From positions 3,667,001 through 3,731,000 of the forward strand of contig NZ_CP092831.1 in assembly GCF_022531965.1 (NCBI RefSeq): a DNA stretch of 64,000 nt, in the 5' to 3' direction. The position numbers were made by a program, and so were the translations under genes. This document shows positions 26,121 to 35,459 of the stretch, one piece after another. This stretch comes from Paenibacillus peoriae. GTDB taxonomy: Bacteria; Bacillota; Bacilli; Paenibacillales; Paenibacillaceae. A model generated the notes under the pieces. The model was not told the origin of the DNA and did no database searches. It worked only from the letters and a program-made list of their open reading frames with translations. Position 1 is the first letter of the stretch. The number at the start of each line of letters is the position of its first letter.

Positions 26121-26354
26121 CTATTTTGTATATTTCTCTATGTCATCTTCAACGTAGGATTGTCTCTTATAGTGATCCTCGTATTGGTTAACGTCATTTT
26201 TCAGTTTGACAATAGCACCCCAACCAGAAAAGAAAGCTAGAAGTAAACCGATCAGTGCATAGGCGACTGAGAAAAAATTTAAATAAAAGTTTAAAACAAT
26301 ACCACCAAAGATTAAACCTAAAAGCCACAACACCCATTTTGTGCTTTTTTTCAA
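26121..26354 (-). CDS. Small membrane protein, inserted cargo (moron)
   Basis: A 77-aa protein starting at TTG 26354, 8 bases after AGGAGG. It has two hydrophobic segments (WVLWLLGLIFGGIVLNFYL and SVAYALIGLLLAFFSGW) and an acidic tail. It interrupts the conserved tail gene order, is more AT-rich than its neighbours, and has 170 bp of AT-rich DNA before it that may hold its own promoter. Function unknown; superinfection exclusion is one possibility. Confidence 0.65.
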   Translation of the reverse strand: MKKSTKWVLWLLGLIFGGIVLNFYLNFFSVAYALIGLLLAFFSGWGAIVKLKNDVNQYEDHYKRQSYVEDDIEKYTK

Positions 26355-26524
26355 TACGGTATCCTCCTCACAACAATTCCTGAATCACCCATATATGTAC
26401 CACAATACATACGATTCACATATTAAAGGGTTTCAAGATATTAGAGGAATAAAATGCTGTGCTCATTGCTGTCACCTTAATTTGTTTAGTGATTTGTTTC
26501 GGTTGGGTAAGACTAGCTCTCTGA

Positions 26525-26986
26525 TCAAGTTGTTGAAGTCTCTATATAAAAATCATTGATCTTTTCCACTGGCTGTTTCTCTACGCTGAGTAGGTAAGAG
26601 TACCGGAAAGTGATTTCGATTCGATCCTTTTCCGAACGAGTGCGTGGCGGCTCGATAACCAGCACAATCCCAAAACGCTTGGAAGCAACGTTAAACCGCT
26701 GCTGCCGAAGGTAGGTGAAAAACGGGTCAAGATCAAGCGGTATAGGCTCCCCCTCGTCCTGTTCGTCCGCTCGTTCCTTGTCATAGTGGAACACCAGCCC
26801 TACATCTTCAATGATCCGATCAGCTCGCGGCGTGTGAACCTTGTCCGAAACAAGATCCTTCTCGATAAACACGGCAGGCAACTTAAAATTACCAGCCAGC
26901 CATTTAGACCGATCTCGCAGAATAGACAGATCAGGATACACCCGCCGCACAATCTCAGCCCAGGCTTTTACTCCCACATCCATCAT
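26525..26986 (-). CDS. Tail completion/terminator-like protein (YqbJ position, DUF6838-like)
   Basis: A 153-aa protein with WLAGNFKLPAVFIEKDLVSD, FHYDKERADEQDEGEPIPLD and FRYSYLLSVEKQ, the small family that follows YqbI in skin-type phages. It probably ends the tail tube. A decayed copy of its early part lies outside attL at 2724-2816. Confidence 0.7.
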   Translation of the reverse strand: MMDVGVKAWAEIVRRVYPDLSILRDRSKWLAGNFKLPAVFIEKDLVSDKVHTPRADRIIEDVGLVFHYDKERADEQDEGEPIPLDLDPFFTYLRQQRFNVASKRFGIVLVIEPPRTRSEKDRIEITFRYSYLLSVEKQPVEKINDFYIETSTT

Positions 26987-27480
26987 CAGCGCAACATCCT
27001 TTCGAGTTCGACTTCCAGGCGTCGCATGATCAGTTGGTTCATCCCGCCCTCAAGGTGCTCCACGGCAATATCGAAATAGTGCCGACCGATGAAACTGCGG
27101 GGCTTTGCCATAAACCCGGTTTTGGCAGACGGATCGTAGACAAATGAGCCGCCACCATTCCAGTAACCCGGCACAAAATGTTTCTTCTCAATGGTGTAAC
27201 CATCATTGACCAATTGTGCATAAGGCAGGTTGGAACCAAGCTCCAGCGTGATCGCGTTGCGGTCTACATCCCATTCCCACACGTTGTTATTGTCGCCACG
27301 GGAAAAGGACTGCCACATGGCTCCGGTGTCGATCAGATCCTGTCGGTCAATTTCATCAATGATCAGGTTAAGCAGCGTTTCCCCGGCTGCCTCTGCGATG
27401 TTACGTAAAATGCGTTCCATCCCCTCATCTGCAATGCGCCTAAAACGTCGGGCCAGCCCATCAAAATCATGCACGGTCAT
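26986..27480 (-). CDS. HK97 gp10-like tail-completion protein (XkdI/YqbI-like)
   Basis: A 164-aa protein: LARRFRRIADEGMERILRNIAEAAGE, VDTG-like LIDTGAMWQSF and LELGSNLPYAQLVNDGYTIE, ending in a helical MNQLIMRRLEVELERML. This is the gp10 pattern at the expected place in the head-tail connector cluster. Confidence 0.82.
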   Translation of the reverse strand: MTVHDFDGLARRFRRIADEGMERILRNIAEAAGETLLNLIIDEIDRQDLIDTGAMWQSFSRGDNNNVWEWDVDRNAITLELGSNLPYAQLVNDGYTIEKKHFVPGYWNGGGSFVYDPSAKTGFMAKPRSFIGRHYFDIAVEHLEGGMNQLIMRRLEVELERMLR

Positions 27481-27793
27481 TTCCCTTCACCTCACATGTT
27501 ACAAGCAGTTCGCGCCAGTAACGACGCGGTATGGAGTCAATCACCAAGTATCGGCGGCCCAACAGCACCACTTCGTCGCTTAACCGGATATCGGCTTTCT
27601 TCGGCACTCCTATCGTCTTTTTGACGATGTACATAACCGGTTTAGCGTCTGCCTTAGCTTCCGTCTGTGTTTTCACGACGAAACATTTCAAATCAGCAAC
27701 CTTACCGGATTTCCGATCATCGAACAGGTCGTCATCATCCCTTTTGCTCTCTATCCGATACATAGACAGTGGCGTGTGAAAACGATGGTTCAT
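27467..27793 (-). CDS. Head-tail adaptor (XkdH/YqbH-like)
   Basis: A 108-aa protein beginning MNHRFHTPLSMYRIESKRDDDD, with LSDEVVLLGRRYLVIDSIPRRYWRELLVTCEV, a small beta-barrel adaptor pattern. It overlaps both neighbours. Confidence 0.78.
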   Translation of the reverse strand: MNHRFHTPLSMYRIESKRDDDDLFDDRKSGKVADLKCFVVKTQTEAKADAKPVMYIVKKTIGVPKKADIRLSDEVVLLGRRYLVIDSIPRRYWRELLVTCEVKGNDRA

Positions 27794-28176
27794 AACAAAT
27801 ATGCCGTGATGTTTCCATTATCCGGTCCCGCCTGTTGCTTTTTCATCCACAGAAACAGGATAGCGTCCACATCGGGATTACCCGTTGTCTTGCCTTCTAC
27901 AGCCTGCCGGGTGTACGTCCAAGCTCCATCACTCTCGGACGCGTAATTACGCGCCACAGATGCAAGATATTCCTCACTGTCTTGTAGGGCTAGTCCCTCA
28001 GCCAACTTGACCCAGGCAAGCATAATCTGCTTGTCTACTGGATCAGGGAAGGGAACGGGCAAGTACAGCTCAATGCGCACTTGTGCGTCGTCAATGTATT
28101 GCTGTAGCAGCTCTGCCGATGCCTCTTGGATCGGGGTTACGCGGCTACGCTGTTGGAGTATTGTTGGCGTCAGCAT
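27790..28176 (-). CDS. Head-tail connector (YqbG, DUF3199-like)
   Basis: A 128-aa protein. ATG 28176 is preferred, overlapping the upstream gene by 32 bases. It has an all-helical body, LQQYIDDAQVRIELYLP...IMLAWVKLAEGLALQDSEEYL, ending in LWMKKQQAGPDNGNITAYLL. Matches the gp6-like connector slot. Confidence 0.78.
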   Translation of the reverse strand: MLTPTILQQRSRVTPIQEASAELLQQYIDDAQVRIELYLPVPFPDPVDKQIMLAWVKLAEGLALQDSEEYLASVARNYASESDGAWTYTRQAVEGKTTGNPDVDAILFLWMKKQQAGPDNGNITAYLL

Positions 28177-28507
28177 TTTTACCGTCAACCCCTTCAGGTT
28201 TCGCCGGATCACCTGCAGGTGGCGTATTGTCGGTAGGTTTACCTCCACCTCGTAGCGCAGTGATCAGATCCTGTGTATTCATGTTGCTAAATCCCTTAAT
28301 CCCGGCAGCCTTAGCCTTATCTTTAAGCTGGATCAACGTAAGGTCTTCCAGCGGAATAACCTTTTCTTCCTTGATATCAAAATCCGAGCGTTCACGAAAA
28401 TTTTTAATGACAGATTCATTATCAACCAGTACCGGCACCTTTGGTACAAAGCGGATACCATAAAGCATCAAAGAGGTGTTTTCTCCTCGATATGTGATAT
28501 AGGCCAT
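28145..28507 (-). CDS. Phage protein with HeH/LEM-like segment (YqbF-like)
   Basis: A 120-aa protein. Residues ~55-90 (LTLIQLKDKAKAAGIKGFSNMNTQDLITALR) form a two-helix HeH/LEM or Rho-N-like unit. The C-terminus is a low-complexity Pro/Ala/Asn tail. It follows the capsid gene with one shared base, as in skin. Confidence 0.7.
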   Translation of the reverse strand: MAYITYRGENTSLMLYGIRFVPKVPVLVDNESVIKNFRERSDFDIKEEKVIPLEDLTLIQLKDKAKAAGIKGFSNMNTQDLITALRGGGKPTDNTPPAGDPAKPEGVDGKNADANNTPTA

Positions 28508-29439
28508 TAAAATTCCACCCCTTCGACGTATGCAACTGCCCCCGGTTCCTCAAAGATAGAGTCATAATCCGAATGGATAGCGTAGAAACGCTTGTCTGCA
28601 TAGATGGCCTCTCTGCCCTCGGTAGTTTTACGAATCTGCATGTCATAGGTGTTAACCAACGCAAAGTTATCGTGATAAGTGAACAACACGGCACCCTCTG
28701 GCATATGTGCGACTTCGACCACATCGTAAGCATTAATCTTCTTCACACCGCCAGTAATTTGCAACTGAATAGATGCGCTGGTGTCTTTCTCAGCCAGTGC
28801 CTGAATACGCTCACTAAATGTGTTTGGGTGCATGAAATATTTGAACACGCCACCTGTACGCAAGCGAGTAGGGATTGCACGCTCGATCTCGAAGAAGATG
28901 CCTTTTTTCTTCACATCAGGAAGCGTAGTCCAGTCAATGAAGTTGCCCTTGGTTTTCGCCAACTTGAGCCATCCGTCATTGATGCTGAGGAAAGCATAAT
29001 CAGGGTCCGTATTCGGCGTAGCAGTATCCCCGTTGAACCCGATATCCTGCATGTTTTCACCGTAATTTTTGGTCATGGCAGCCATGATGATTTCCTCGGC
29101 ATTCTGACCACGTACACGTTCAGTCTGACGGATAAATTCCTCCGTGATTTCAAACGGCAAGACCACAGGAGCTACAGCGTATGGCACTTGAGGAAAAGTA
29201 GGTGCAGCCGTATTGGTAGCCTCCTTATTTTCCACTTTACTGCGCAGGTTACGGCCAGTCACACCGATTTTGTCAAGTGTACCTTTAGAACTAATCTTGT
29301 TAACCGTGCGAATCCCCTTTAGAAACTCCGTAGACTCATAAGCCATTTCAGTAAACTTGTCCACCTGTTCATAGTTCAGGGCCGTTTGATCCAACGTGCT
29401 CGTTATGGTGGATTTGATGATTTGTCCGTTTGTTCTCAT
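28507..29439 (-). CDS. Major capsid protein (XkdG/YqbE-like)
   Basis: A 310-aa HK97-fold coat protein: TVNKISSKGTLDKIGVTGRNLRSK, VLPFEITEEFIRQTERVRGQNAEE and the closing FYAIHSDYDSIFEEPGAVAYVEG match XkdG relatives. It is placed directly after the XkdF-like gene. Confidence 0.88.
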   Translation of the reverse strand: MRTNGQIIKSTITSTLDQTALNYEQVDKFTEMAYESTEFLKGIRTVNKISSKGTLDKIGVTGRNLRSKVENKEATNTAAPTFPQVPYAVAPVVLPFEITEEFIRQTERVRGQNAEEIIMAAMTKNYGENMQDIGFNGDTATPNTDPDYAFLSINDGWLKLAKTKGNFIDWTTLPDVKKKGIFFEIERAIPTRLRTGGVFKYFMHPNTFSERIQALAEKDTSASIQLQITGGVKKINAYDVVEVAHMPEGAVLFTYHDNFALVNTYDMQIRKTTEGREAIYADKRFYAIHSDYDSIFEEPGAVAYVEGVEF

Positions 29440-29457
29440 GTTTATCTCCCCTTTCGA

Positions 29458-30729
29458 TTACAGAAGGCCGCCGAAGCTCACGCCGCCAGTAGATTTTTGA
29501 ATTTCGTCTACGGTACCTCCTTGAGCGGAACCACCGCGACTGTTTTTAACAATTTGCACATCTGTAGCCATCGCTTGGACTTGCTCCGTCAATGGGGCAA
29601 TGGCTTTAGTGATAGCATCAGTCAGGGCAGTTGCTTGTGAATCAACAGGCTGCTCAGTTCCAGTAGTTTGCTCAGGGTCAACTCCCTCCTGTTTCTTCAA
29701 CTCAGTAACTTCTGCTGATAGTGTCGCTACCTGTTTGGCGATTGGAGCCATGGCAGCTTGGACAGCCTTTGCAATATCTTCAGCGTTCAAATCGTCTTCC
29801 TCCTCGTTCCCCTCATCTTCTTCAGGGGCGGTTTTTGTTTTTAATTCGGTCAATGCAGCAATGGCATCGTCAATGTGTTTCATGTTGCCATCCGAAATCT
29901 TTTTCCCTGCTTTAGCAATTTGTTCAGGCGGTTTTCCCATCGCCTTCATAATGTCCTCTTGAATCAAAACGGTTTGAGCAATATCAACGAAATCCTGTAA
30001 GGCTTCCCGGATCGCGTCCGGATCGCTTTCCATTCCACTGTTCCAACTGTCCCAATTAAAAAGAACCGTGTTGAGCGCATCCTGCGCGGCCCAAAATTCG
30101 CGACTCGGCCGGCCTTTGTTGTACTTATCAGCAACAGCACCTTTTGCAATCTTCTCGCCAGAAAAAAATGATTTCATGACATTAAAAAAGCCTGTTACCT
30201 CATCATTAGACTTGGCAGCAGACTTCTGTTGTTTTTCAATGGTTTCAGCAGTGCCAGCCATAGAATAGCCGGTCACCTCCTCGCTCTGAATCTTATCCCA
30301 AATCTCATCACTCGCTTTCGTGACAAGCACCCAGGAACCTTTCTTGATCGTCTCTCCTCCCATTTCAAAATCTACAGGAGCAACATAACATTCGACCACA
30401 TCCCCAACGCCTGGATCAAAGTCATGTTGGGTATCCATGACTGCTCCTTTGGCAATAGCCATATTAGACATAAAGCCATGAACAGCCTTTTCAATTTCTT
30501 CGGCCGTCATGATATCGCCGTGCGTGTCCTCCGCGTTAGGTTCGTATACAACTCCGTAAACCAGTTGCTTCGGATCATCAGCCTTGGTGATCAGGCGGAC
30601 TTGCTTTTCAAAATTAGGCTTCTTCTCACTTTTGGTCAGGAAAAACCGCTTTTGATTGGCTCCTTTGTCCACATAGCTAATGTGGGTAATGTCCACATTT
30701 TTTAGTTCTCTTGGCACCTTTCTTTTCAC
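29458..30729 (-). CDS. Prohead protease/scaffold (XkdF-like)
   Basis: A 423-aa protein. The N-terminal ~190 residues (DITHISYVDKGANQKRFFLT, VYEPNAEDTHGDIMTAEEIEKAV, ESFQ-like DTQHDFDPG, VTKASDEIWDKIQSEEVTGYSM) match the XkdF serine-protease-type domain. The rest is acidic and coiled-coil rich, ending in a Gly-rich tail, as expected of a fused scaffold. Confidence 0.85.
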   Translation of the reverse strand: MKRKVPRELKNVDITHISYVDKGANQKRFFLTKSEKKPNFEKQVRLITKADDPKQLVYGVVYEPNAEDTHGDIMTAEEIEKAVHGFMSNMAIAKGAVMDTQHDFDPGVGDVVECYVAPVDFEMGGETIKKGSWVLVTKASDEIWDKIQSEEVTGYSMAGTAETIEKQQKSAAKSNDEVTGFFNVMKSFFSGEKIAKGAVADKYNKGRPSREFWAAQDALNTVLFNWDSWNSGMESDPDAIREALQDFVDIAQTVLIQEDIMKAMGKPPEQIAKAGKKISDGNMKHIDDAIAALTELKTKTAPEEDEGNEEEDDLNAEDIAKAVQAAMAPIAKQVATLSAEVTELKKQEGVDPEQTTGTEQPVDSQATALTDAITKAIAPLTEQVQAMATDVQIVKNSRGGSAQGGTVDEIQKSTGGVSFGGLL

Positions 30730-30739
30730 CTCCTCTCAA

Positions 30740-30772
30740 TAAAAAAAGCCGCCTAATGGCGACTCCAATTTT
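30740..30772 (-). terminator. Terminator after the cargo gene in the head cluster
   Basis: Stem AGTCGCC/GGCGGCT followed by seven T on the minus strand, just after the stop of the 197-aa gene. It frames that gene as a separate transcription unit, though late transcription must read through it. Confidence 0.7.
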
Positions 30773-30776
30773 ATGA

Positions 30777-31370
30777 TTAAGCGTTATTAACCAATCCCAA
30801 TCTTTCTCTCTCTGCTCTTACATATCTTTCAACACTTTGTAGGTGAAATGGCATATCTATTAAATAACAGGTATTTTTAATCCAGTTCCCCCTGCTGTGA
30901 TATCTATAAATATCTCTCACTACTGTCTCATAGTATTGTTTTTTCTGTTTGGGTATAACACTGTAAGCTCCATATTTTTTTTGCATTTCTACAATGGACA
31001 CTTGATCGTTCTCGGCTTTCAAATCATGTTGTATCTCCATTTCACTTTTCCCTACATAATTTGCAGCTTCAGTAGTTGAAATTGTTTTTGTAATATCATA
31101 ATCAAATGGGCCATCAATATGACTAATTTCTCTTCGCGATAATCGATATATTCGATCTAAAGTGACCACTGTGATAATTGAACCATCCTTAATCATACTG
31201 TCTTTAGCCTTAATTGGGGATGAAACGTATTCAATCACTCCATTATTTTCAACAAACATGTGACAAGGAAAAAGTGGTCCATCAGGGAAACCTAAAAGAT
31301 TATTAGGATTCTTCCTAATTCTTAACTGAAAAACTTTTACGTCTTTATGAAAATACTTACTATAATTCAC
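30777..31370 (-). CDS. Hypothetical 197-aa cargo protein (moron) in the head gene cluster
   Basis: It starts at GTG 31370 after GGAGG, with a 10-base gap. It is soluble, mixed alpha/beta, with a basic C-terminus (HLQSVERYVRAERERLGLV). I see no known domain. It splits the conserved pair minor head/XkdF, is AT-rich, and has an AT-rich upstream region and its own terminator: the classic moron arrangement. Confidence 0.65.
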   Translation of the reverse strand: MNYSKYFHKDVKVFQLRIRKNPNNLLGFPDGPLFPCHMFVENNGVIEYVSSPIKAKDSMIKDGSIITVVTLDRIYRLSRREISHIDGPFDYDITKTISTTEAANYVGKSEMEIQHDLKAENDQVSIVEMQKKYGAYSVIPKQKKQYYETVVRDIYRYHSRGNWIKNTCYLIDMPFHLQSVERYVRAERERLGLVNNA

Positions 31371-31453
31371 TAATGCAGCGCCTCCTATTTCATGATATTG
31401 AAATCATATTCCAAGTTCTCATGATTTACCATGATTAAAATGGAATTATTAGA

Positions 31454-32284
31454 TTAAGCCAACATTAGTTGCATCGTACAGCGACAGTTAACAATTTCCT
31501 TTGCCTCCCCAGACGGATCGCCGGGATACATCAGTTTGCTGTCACCGACTTTAAACGGTTCATCCAGCGGTACCACCTGACCATTGGCCTTGCGATGGCT
31601 CTTGCGGGTACGTGTTCCAGAAGCAGACCGCCATTTCTTGCCCTTGGCGATTTCGGATTGCTTCCAGCCCTCCAGCTTGCCACCGTTGGCCGCTGCTGTA
31701 CTCATGGTTCTGGACACGCGCTGCGCCCGTTGCATGCTGAATGGACCATCTTCCCCGCTGGCAGCCTGTGCGCTGACCTCTTGCACCAACAAAGCTCGTT
31801 CCGAAGGTGTAGCCCCTTCCTCAATGGCTTTGCCGAAGCTGCGCAGCAACACATCCGTAGATGCTTTGTTCATGTCGGGAACCAGCTTCTTGAGCTTCTT
31901 CGCGAAACGACCAGCAGCCTTGTTGCTGGTGCTCCAGACCTTTTCTTTGTCCAGTGCGACCAGTTCCGTTTCACCGGCCAAGTGAAATAATGGCTCGAAG
32001 GCTTCCTGCACAGCCTGCTCAAACAGCTCCGCGAATACATCCGTGGTATGCAAGGCAATAAGCACCTTACCCAACTCACCGATATCGCCCAGGGCATCCT
32101 CGCTCAATTCGGCAATGGCATCATGCAACGCCTGTCCCTGAAGCTCCAGAATCTCAGTGATCTTGTCCTCGCCCTGTTTGTACAATTCCTCTAGCACCTT
32201 GCGCTCAACGTAGCTGAGCTCTAGACTGTCCAAAAACTCATCGTCATCAGCCTTTGCAATCAGCGCCCAACACGACTCACACAT
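31454..32284 (-). CDS. Minor head protein (Mu gpF/YqbB-like)
   Basis: A 276-aa protein. The N-terminal helical part includes CESCW near the start. The C-terminal ~100 residues match the phage head morphogenesis domain: QRAQRVSRTMSTAAANGG, RTRKSHRKANGQVVPLDEPF and the metal-type ending AKEIVNCRCTM. It overlaps the portal gene by 8 bases. Confidence 0.85.
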   Translation of the reverse strand: MCESCWALIAKADDDEFLDSLELSYVERKVLEELYKQGEDKITEILELQGQALHDAIAELSEDALGDIGELGKVLIALHTTDVFAELFEQAVQEAFEPLFHLAGETELVALDKEKVWSTSNKAAGRFAKKLKKLVPDMNKASTDVLLRSFGKAIEEGATPSERALLVQEVSAQAASGEDGPFSMQRAQRVSRTMSTAAANGGKLEGWKQSEIAKGKKWRSASGTRTRKSHRKANGQVVPLDEPFKVGDSKLMYPGDPSGEAKEIVNCRCTMQLMLA

Positions 32285-33773
32285 GCAAAGCAGCCTCCTT
32301 GTCAGCCTGTTTTAACAAGCGTTTGGCAATTGTAGCAACACGCTCTTGCAAATCGTCTGCATCGGTGTCAGGCTCCGGTTTCAGTAGCGCAGGTTGACTG
32401 GCCGCGAGTTGTGCAATCGGTGTGTCCAGATATTCCTCGGTGAACTTGGTTTCGTCGATGGTAGTTCCCAGCACGTCCTCGGCAATCGGAATCAGATCCC
32501 GCACCAGCATAATGCCCCGGTCTGCGATAAAGTCCAGCATAGCCTTACGATCCGCAGGGTCAATGATCTTCGGCCCGCGTAAAACAGCACGTACCCGGAA
32601 AATGTCCATAGCCGGGAACAGGCGTTTATTGAATATCTCTGCCATGATCCACTTGCGGTAAGGCTCAAAAACTTGTTCTTCTGCAAAGCGTAGAGCTGCA
32701 TCGGCGGTCGCCCGGTTGTAATCTGAGCTTTGGCCGACTAGGATCGGCGGCAGACGGAAAGCAGACAGGATATCGGCTTTCTTTTCTTTACCATACTCCA
32801 AAAAAAGTGCATCCTGTTGAAGCAAGTCATTAAGCTTCTCAAGTTTAATCGCTGTTTTTTCAATCTTTTCATCATTGGGACCGCCCGTTTCTTCCCCTAT
32901 GGCTTCGAGATACAAAATCCCGCCTTGAGAATCGGAACCCTTCACCTTTTTAAGCAGCTCCATAGATTGTTTTGTCAGGCGGCCATTCGTAACGGTCAGC
33001 AACATAGAGAGCATACGACCATTGGAGAAGTAGGAAACGTTCAGTTCCTCGGCTTCACGGCTGCCGACCACGCCAGGCGCATTACCAAACCAGCGCGGCT
33101 CCCCATAAGGGCCGTCATGACCGATACGAAGCGGGATGATCTGATTTTCCTCCTTACCTTCCACTGCCTCCGTACCAAATAAGCGAAACCATACGACAGA
33201 AGTATTGCGCTTCATAGCATAGCGTCGGGCGTAAATCTCCTGCGAAAATTCTTCTACTTGTTTTGTAGAGCTGATCCGCCGTTTGCGCTTGATAGTCGCC
33301 TTGGTACTTTCCTTCGTACAGCGGACATATTTCGGGTTCATTCGGAAAATGGTCGGGAACTCCGAACCCACAGGCCAAGCTACCTCCACATGAGCCATCC
33401 CCGTACTTTCCAAATCCTCAATCAACTGGCTGATGATTTCGTCCGGCGTATTCTCTAGATTGCAGGTTTCAAGGAACTTCTCAGCCTTGTTCCATTCGTC
33501 TAGTGCAGTTTCATCGCTCTCGCCTGGCAAATACTCCAAGGCGATACCATAACCCGCAATGTTGCGCTTATACGCCTCAATGCACTGTGGAATGATATTG
33601 CTGTTCTTCACTAGCAACTTGCAGGAAGCAGGATCATTCCCGAGTGCGAAGGGTAACAGGCCGTGAAGATCGTACAGATCGTCAAATAAATCCGGCAATT
33701 GAGCGCTGGATGGGATATGTCGTTCGCTCTCCGCCTTGCTGATCTGAAACCATTGTGCATGTCCCTCACTCAT
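32277..33773 (-). CDS. Portal protein (XkdE/YqbA-like, PBSX family)
   Basis: A 498-aa protein: QCIEAYKRNIAGYGIALEYL, LIEDLESTGMAHVEVAWPVG, YGEPRWFGNAPGVVGSREAEELNVSYFSNG and LPPILVGQSSDYNRATADAALRFAEEQVFEPYRK are hallmark PBSX portal motifs. It is the DNA channel at the capsid vertex and lies directly after terminase. Confidence 0.9.
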   Translation of the reverse strand: MSEGHAQWFQISKAESERHIPSSAQLPDLFDDLYDLHGLLPFALGNDPASCKLLVKNSNIIPQCIEAYKRNIAGYGIALEYLPGESDETALDEWNKAEKFLETCNLENTPDEIISQLIEDLESTGMAHVEVAWPVGSEFPTIFRMNPKYVRCTKESTKATIKRKRRISSTKQVEEFSQEIYARRYAMKRNTSVVWFRLFGTEAVEGKEENQIIPLRIGHDGPYGEPRWFGNAPGVVGSREAEELNVSYFSNGRMLSMLLTVTNGRLTKQSMELLKKVKGSDSQGGILYLEAIGEETGGPNDEKIEKTAIKLEKLNDLLQQDALFLEYGKEKKADILSAFRLPPILVGQSSDYNRATADAALRFAEEQVFEPYRKWIMAEIFNKRLFPAMDIFRVRAVLRGPKIIDPADRKAMLDFIADRGIMLVRDLIPIAEDVLGTTIDETKFTEEYLDTPIAQLAASQPALLKPEPDTDADDLQERVATIAKRLLKQADKEAALHV

Positions 33774-35459
33774 CTAAATCCACCCCACTCCCTCGTTGTA
33801 GTCGTCACGGGATTCCTCCCGCTTTTTCTGTTTCTTTGCGTACCAATCGAACCACTTACTAGCCACCTGCCGCACTTGCAACGCAATGGAATATGCCATT
33901 ACCCGGTCATCATTGCAGCCGCTGTCTGCTTCTGCTTTGCCGTTTTTATCAATCAGTGTCATGCACTCGCTGTACAGGTCCGGACAGTAAATTTCAAAGA
34001 GTTGATCCCGGACCGCTTCTTTAAAGTCACTAATCATGACTGGTCGCGTCGCTTGGTTGGTATTCCAGCCAAAACTCTTCTTATGCATGAACAACAATGG
34101 ATAATGGCAAGTGTTGAACAGTGTATTCAGCACCGACTCACCAGTATTGTTGTTCTCTACGGCTAGCAGCGCCGTGTTGTAATACAACCCTAAAGTGTTC
34201 AGCTTTTTTCCGTACAAGTCCGTGTCCCATTTACCGTGTAGAGCAGCACACATTTCACCTGTGCGTTCTTCCAACACGTAAGCCGCATCATAGTCACCGT
34301 CTTCCTTCCCTTTCGCCGTATCAGCCGCCAGAACGTACCGTTTTCCTTGCTCCGGCTGCCGATAGATGACCAACTCACCAGTATGTGCTGGGATGATCTT
34401 GTTTTTAACAAAATCAATCTCGTAGTAATTGCCAATGATACTGATTCCATCTCGCAAACTCTTAATAAATTTGTTGTCGAAGATACCTTCACCAGATAAC
34501 AGAAAGGCATCGTCGGGCTCAGAAGGATACTCCTGGTCAAACTGCCGCGGATCGCCACCGCAATCGTTCCGAATGGTATACCGCCGCCACTGCAATTGTT
34601 CGTCGTCCAAACCATATTTTGCTTTCAGCTCGCGTTCTTCTTCGGTTAACTCAAAGCCTGGCGGCACCGGCTTGCGATAGTCAGGCATTTCAAACCATGC
34701 AAAAAAGAGCGGAGTAAAATCACTCTCGCCCTTAACGGCTGCATCCCACATTTTTTTGAACTCTTCCATGCCATTGGCGGTAGATTCGATCACGCCCAAG
34801 CTTCCCGGTTCCTTGGACAAGGCTGCCAGTAATGACAATAGATGCTTCTTTTTCTTCTTGGCTGGCCAGAATGCCACCTCTGAAGCATGCAGGTAATGGA
34901 TCGTGTCCGAACGGGCAAGCACCCGGCTTTCCGCAGTCTGTACAGTGATCTTCGATTTCAGCCCCGGATTCCTACGGCGGTCCGCTGTCCGAATCGTTGG
35001 ATTCTCAAAGGTGAGTTTCTTAGCATTGTTCTTTCGGCTCATTGGCTTGATGATTGCCGGAACCTTTTCATAATAGAACTGGAACATATCATAAAGGTTG
35101 CTGGAGGCATCAGAAGACTGCGCGACGATAAAGGCGTTCTTCGCCTCTTGCAGTGATGTGAAATAATAGATCAGTGCTTCCGTGACGGTGGAAAAACCCA
35201 TCTGTCGGGCTTTAAGGATGATAATCCGGACAGGCTTTCCTGCTTCGATCTGACTAAATACCACACGGACGTATTTCCGTTGGGCATCATTGAGCGTCAG
35301 CGGCATAATGCAACCGACCTTCGTCTTGATCTTGAGCATACGCCAGCAGAACTGTTCAAAATCGGCTAGAACCCCTTTAAGTTCGACCAGCTTTTCAAGA
35401 CGATCTCTTAGTCGCCGTTTTGCTCGTTTGCGATGTTCCTTAGCAAGAGTGATTACCAT
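33774..35459 (-). CDS. terL: Terminase large subunit
   Basis: A 561-aa protein. ATPase half: Walker A variant LKARQMGFSTV (residues ~79-89) and ASEVAFWP as a Walker B-like acidic site. Nuclease half: RNase H-like DTAKGKEDGDYDAA and NDDRVMAYSIAL acidic residues. It packages DNA through the portal. It overlaps the small subunit gene by 7 bases. Confidence 0.92.
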   Translation of the reverse strand: MVITLAKEHRKRAKRRLRDRLEKLVELKGVLADFEQFCWRMLKIKTKVGCIMPLTLNDAQRKYVRVVFSQIEAGKPVRIIILKARQMGFSTVTEALIYYFTSLQEAKNAFIVAQSSDASSNLYDMFQFYYEKVPAIIKPMSRKNNAKKLTFENPTIRTADRRRNPGLKSKITVQTAESRVLARSDTIHYLHASEVAFWPAKKKKKHLLSLLAALSKEPGSLGVIESTANGMEEFKKMWDAAVKGESDFTPLFFAWFEMPDYRKPVPPGFELTEEERELKAKYGLDDEQLQWRRYTIRNDCGGDPRQFDQEYPSEPDDAFLLSGEGIFDNKFIKSLRDGISIIGNYYEIDFVKNKIIPAHTGELVIYRQPEQGKRYVLAADTAKGKEDGDYDAAYVLEERTGEMCAALHGKWDTDLYGKKLNTLGLYYNTALLAVENNNTGESVLNTLFNTCHYPLLFMHKKSFGWNTNQATRPVMISDFKEAVRDQLFEIYCPDLYSECMTLIDKNGKAEADSGCNDDRVMAYSIALQVRQVASKWFDWYAKKQKKREESRDDYNEGVGWI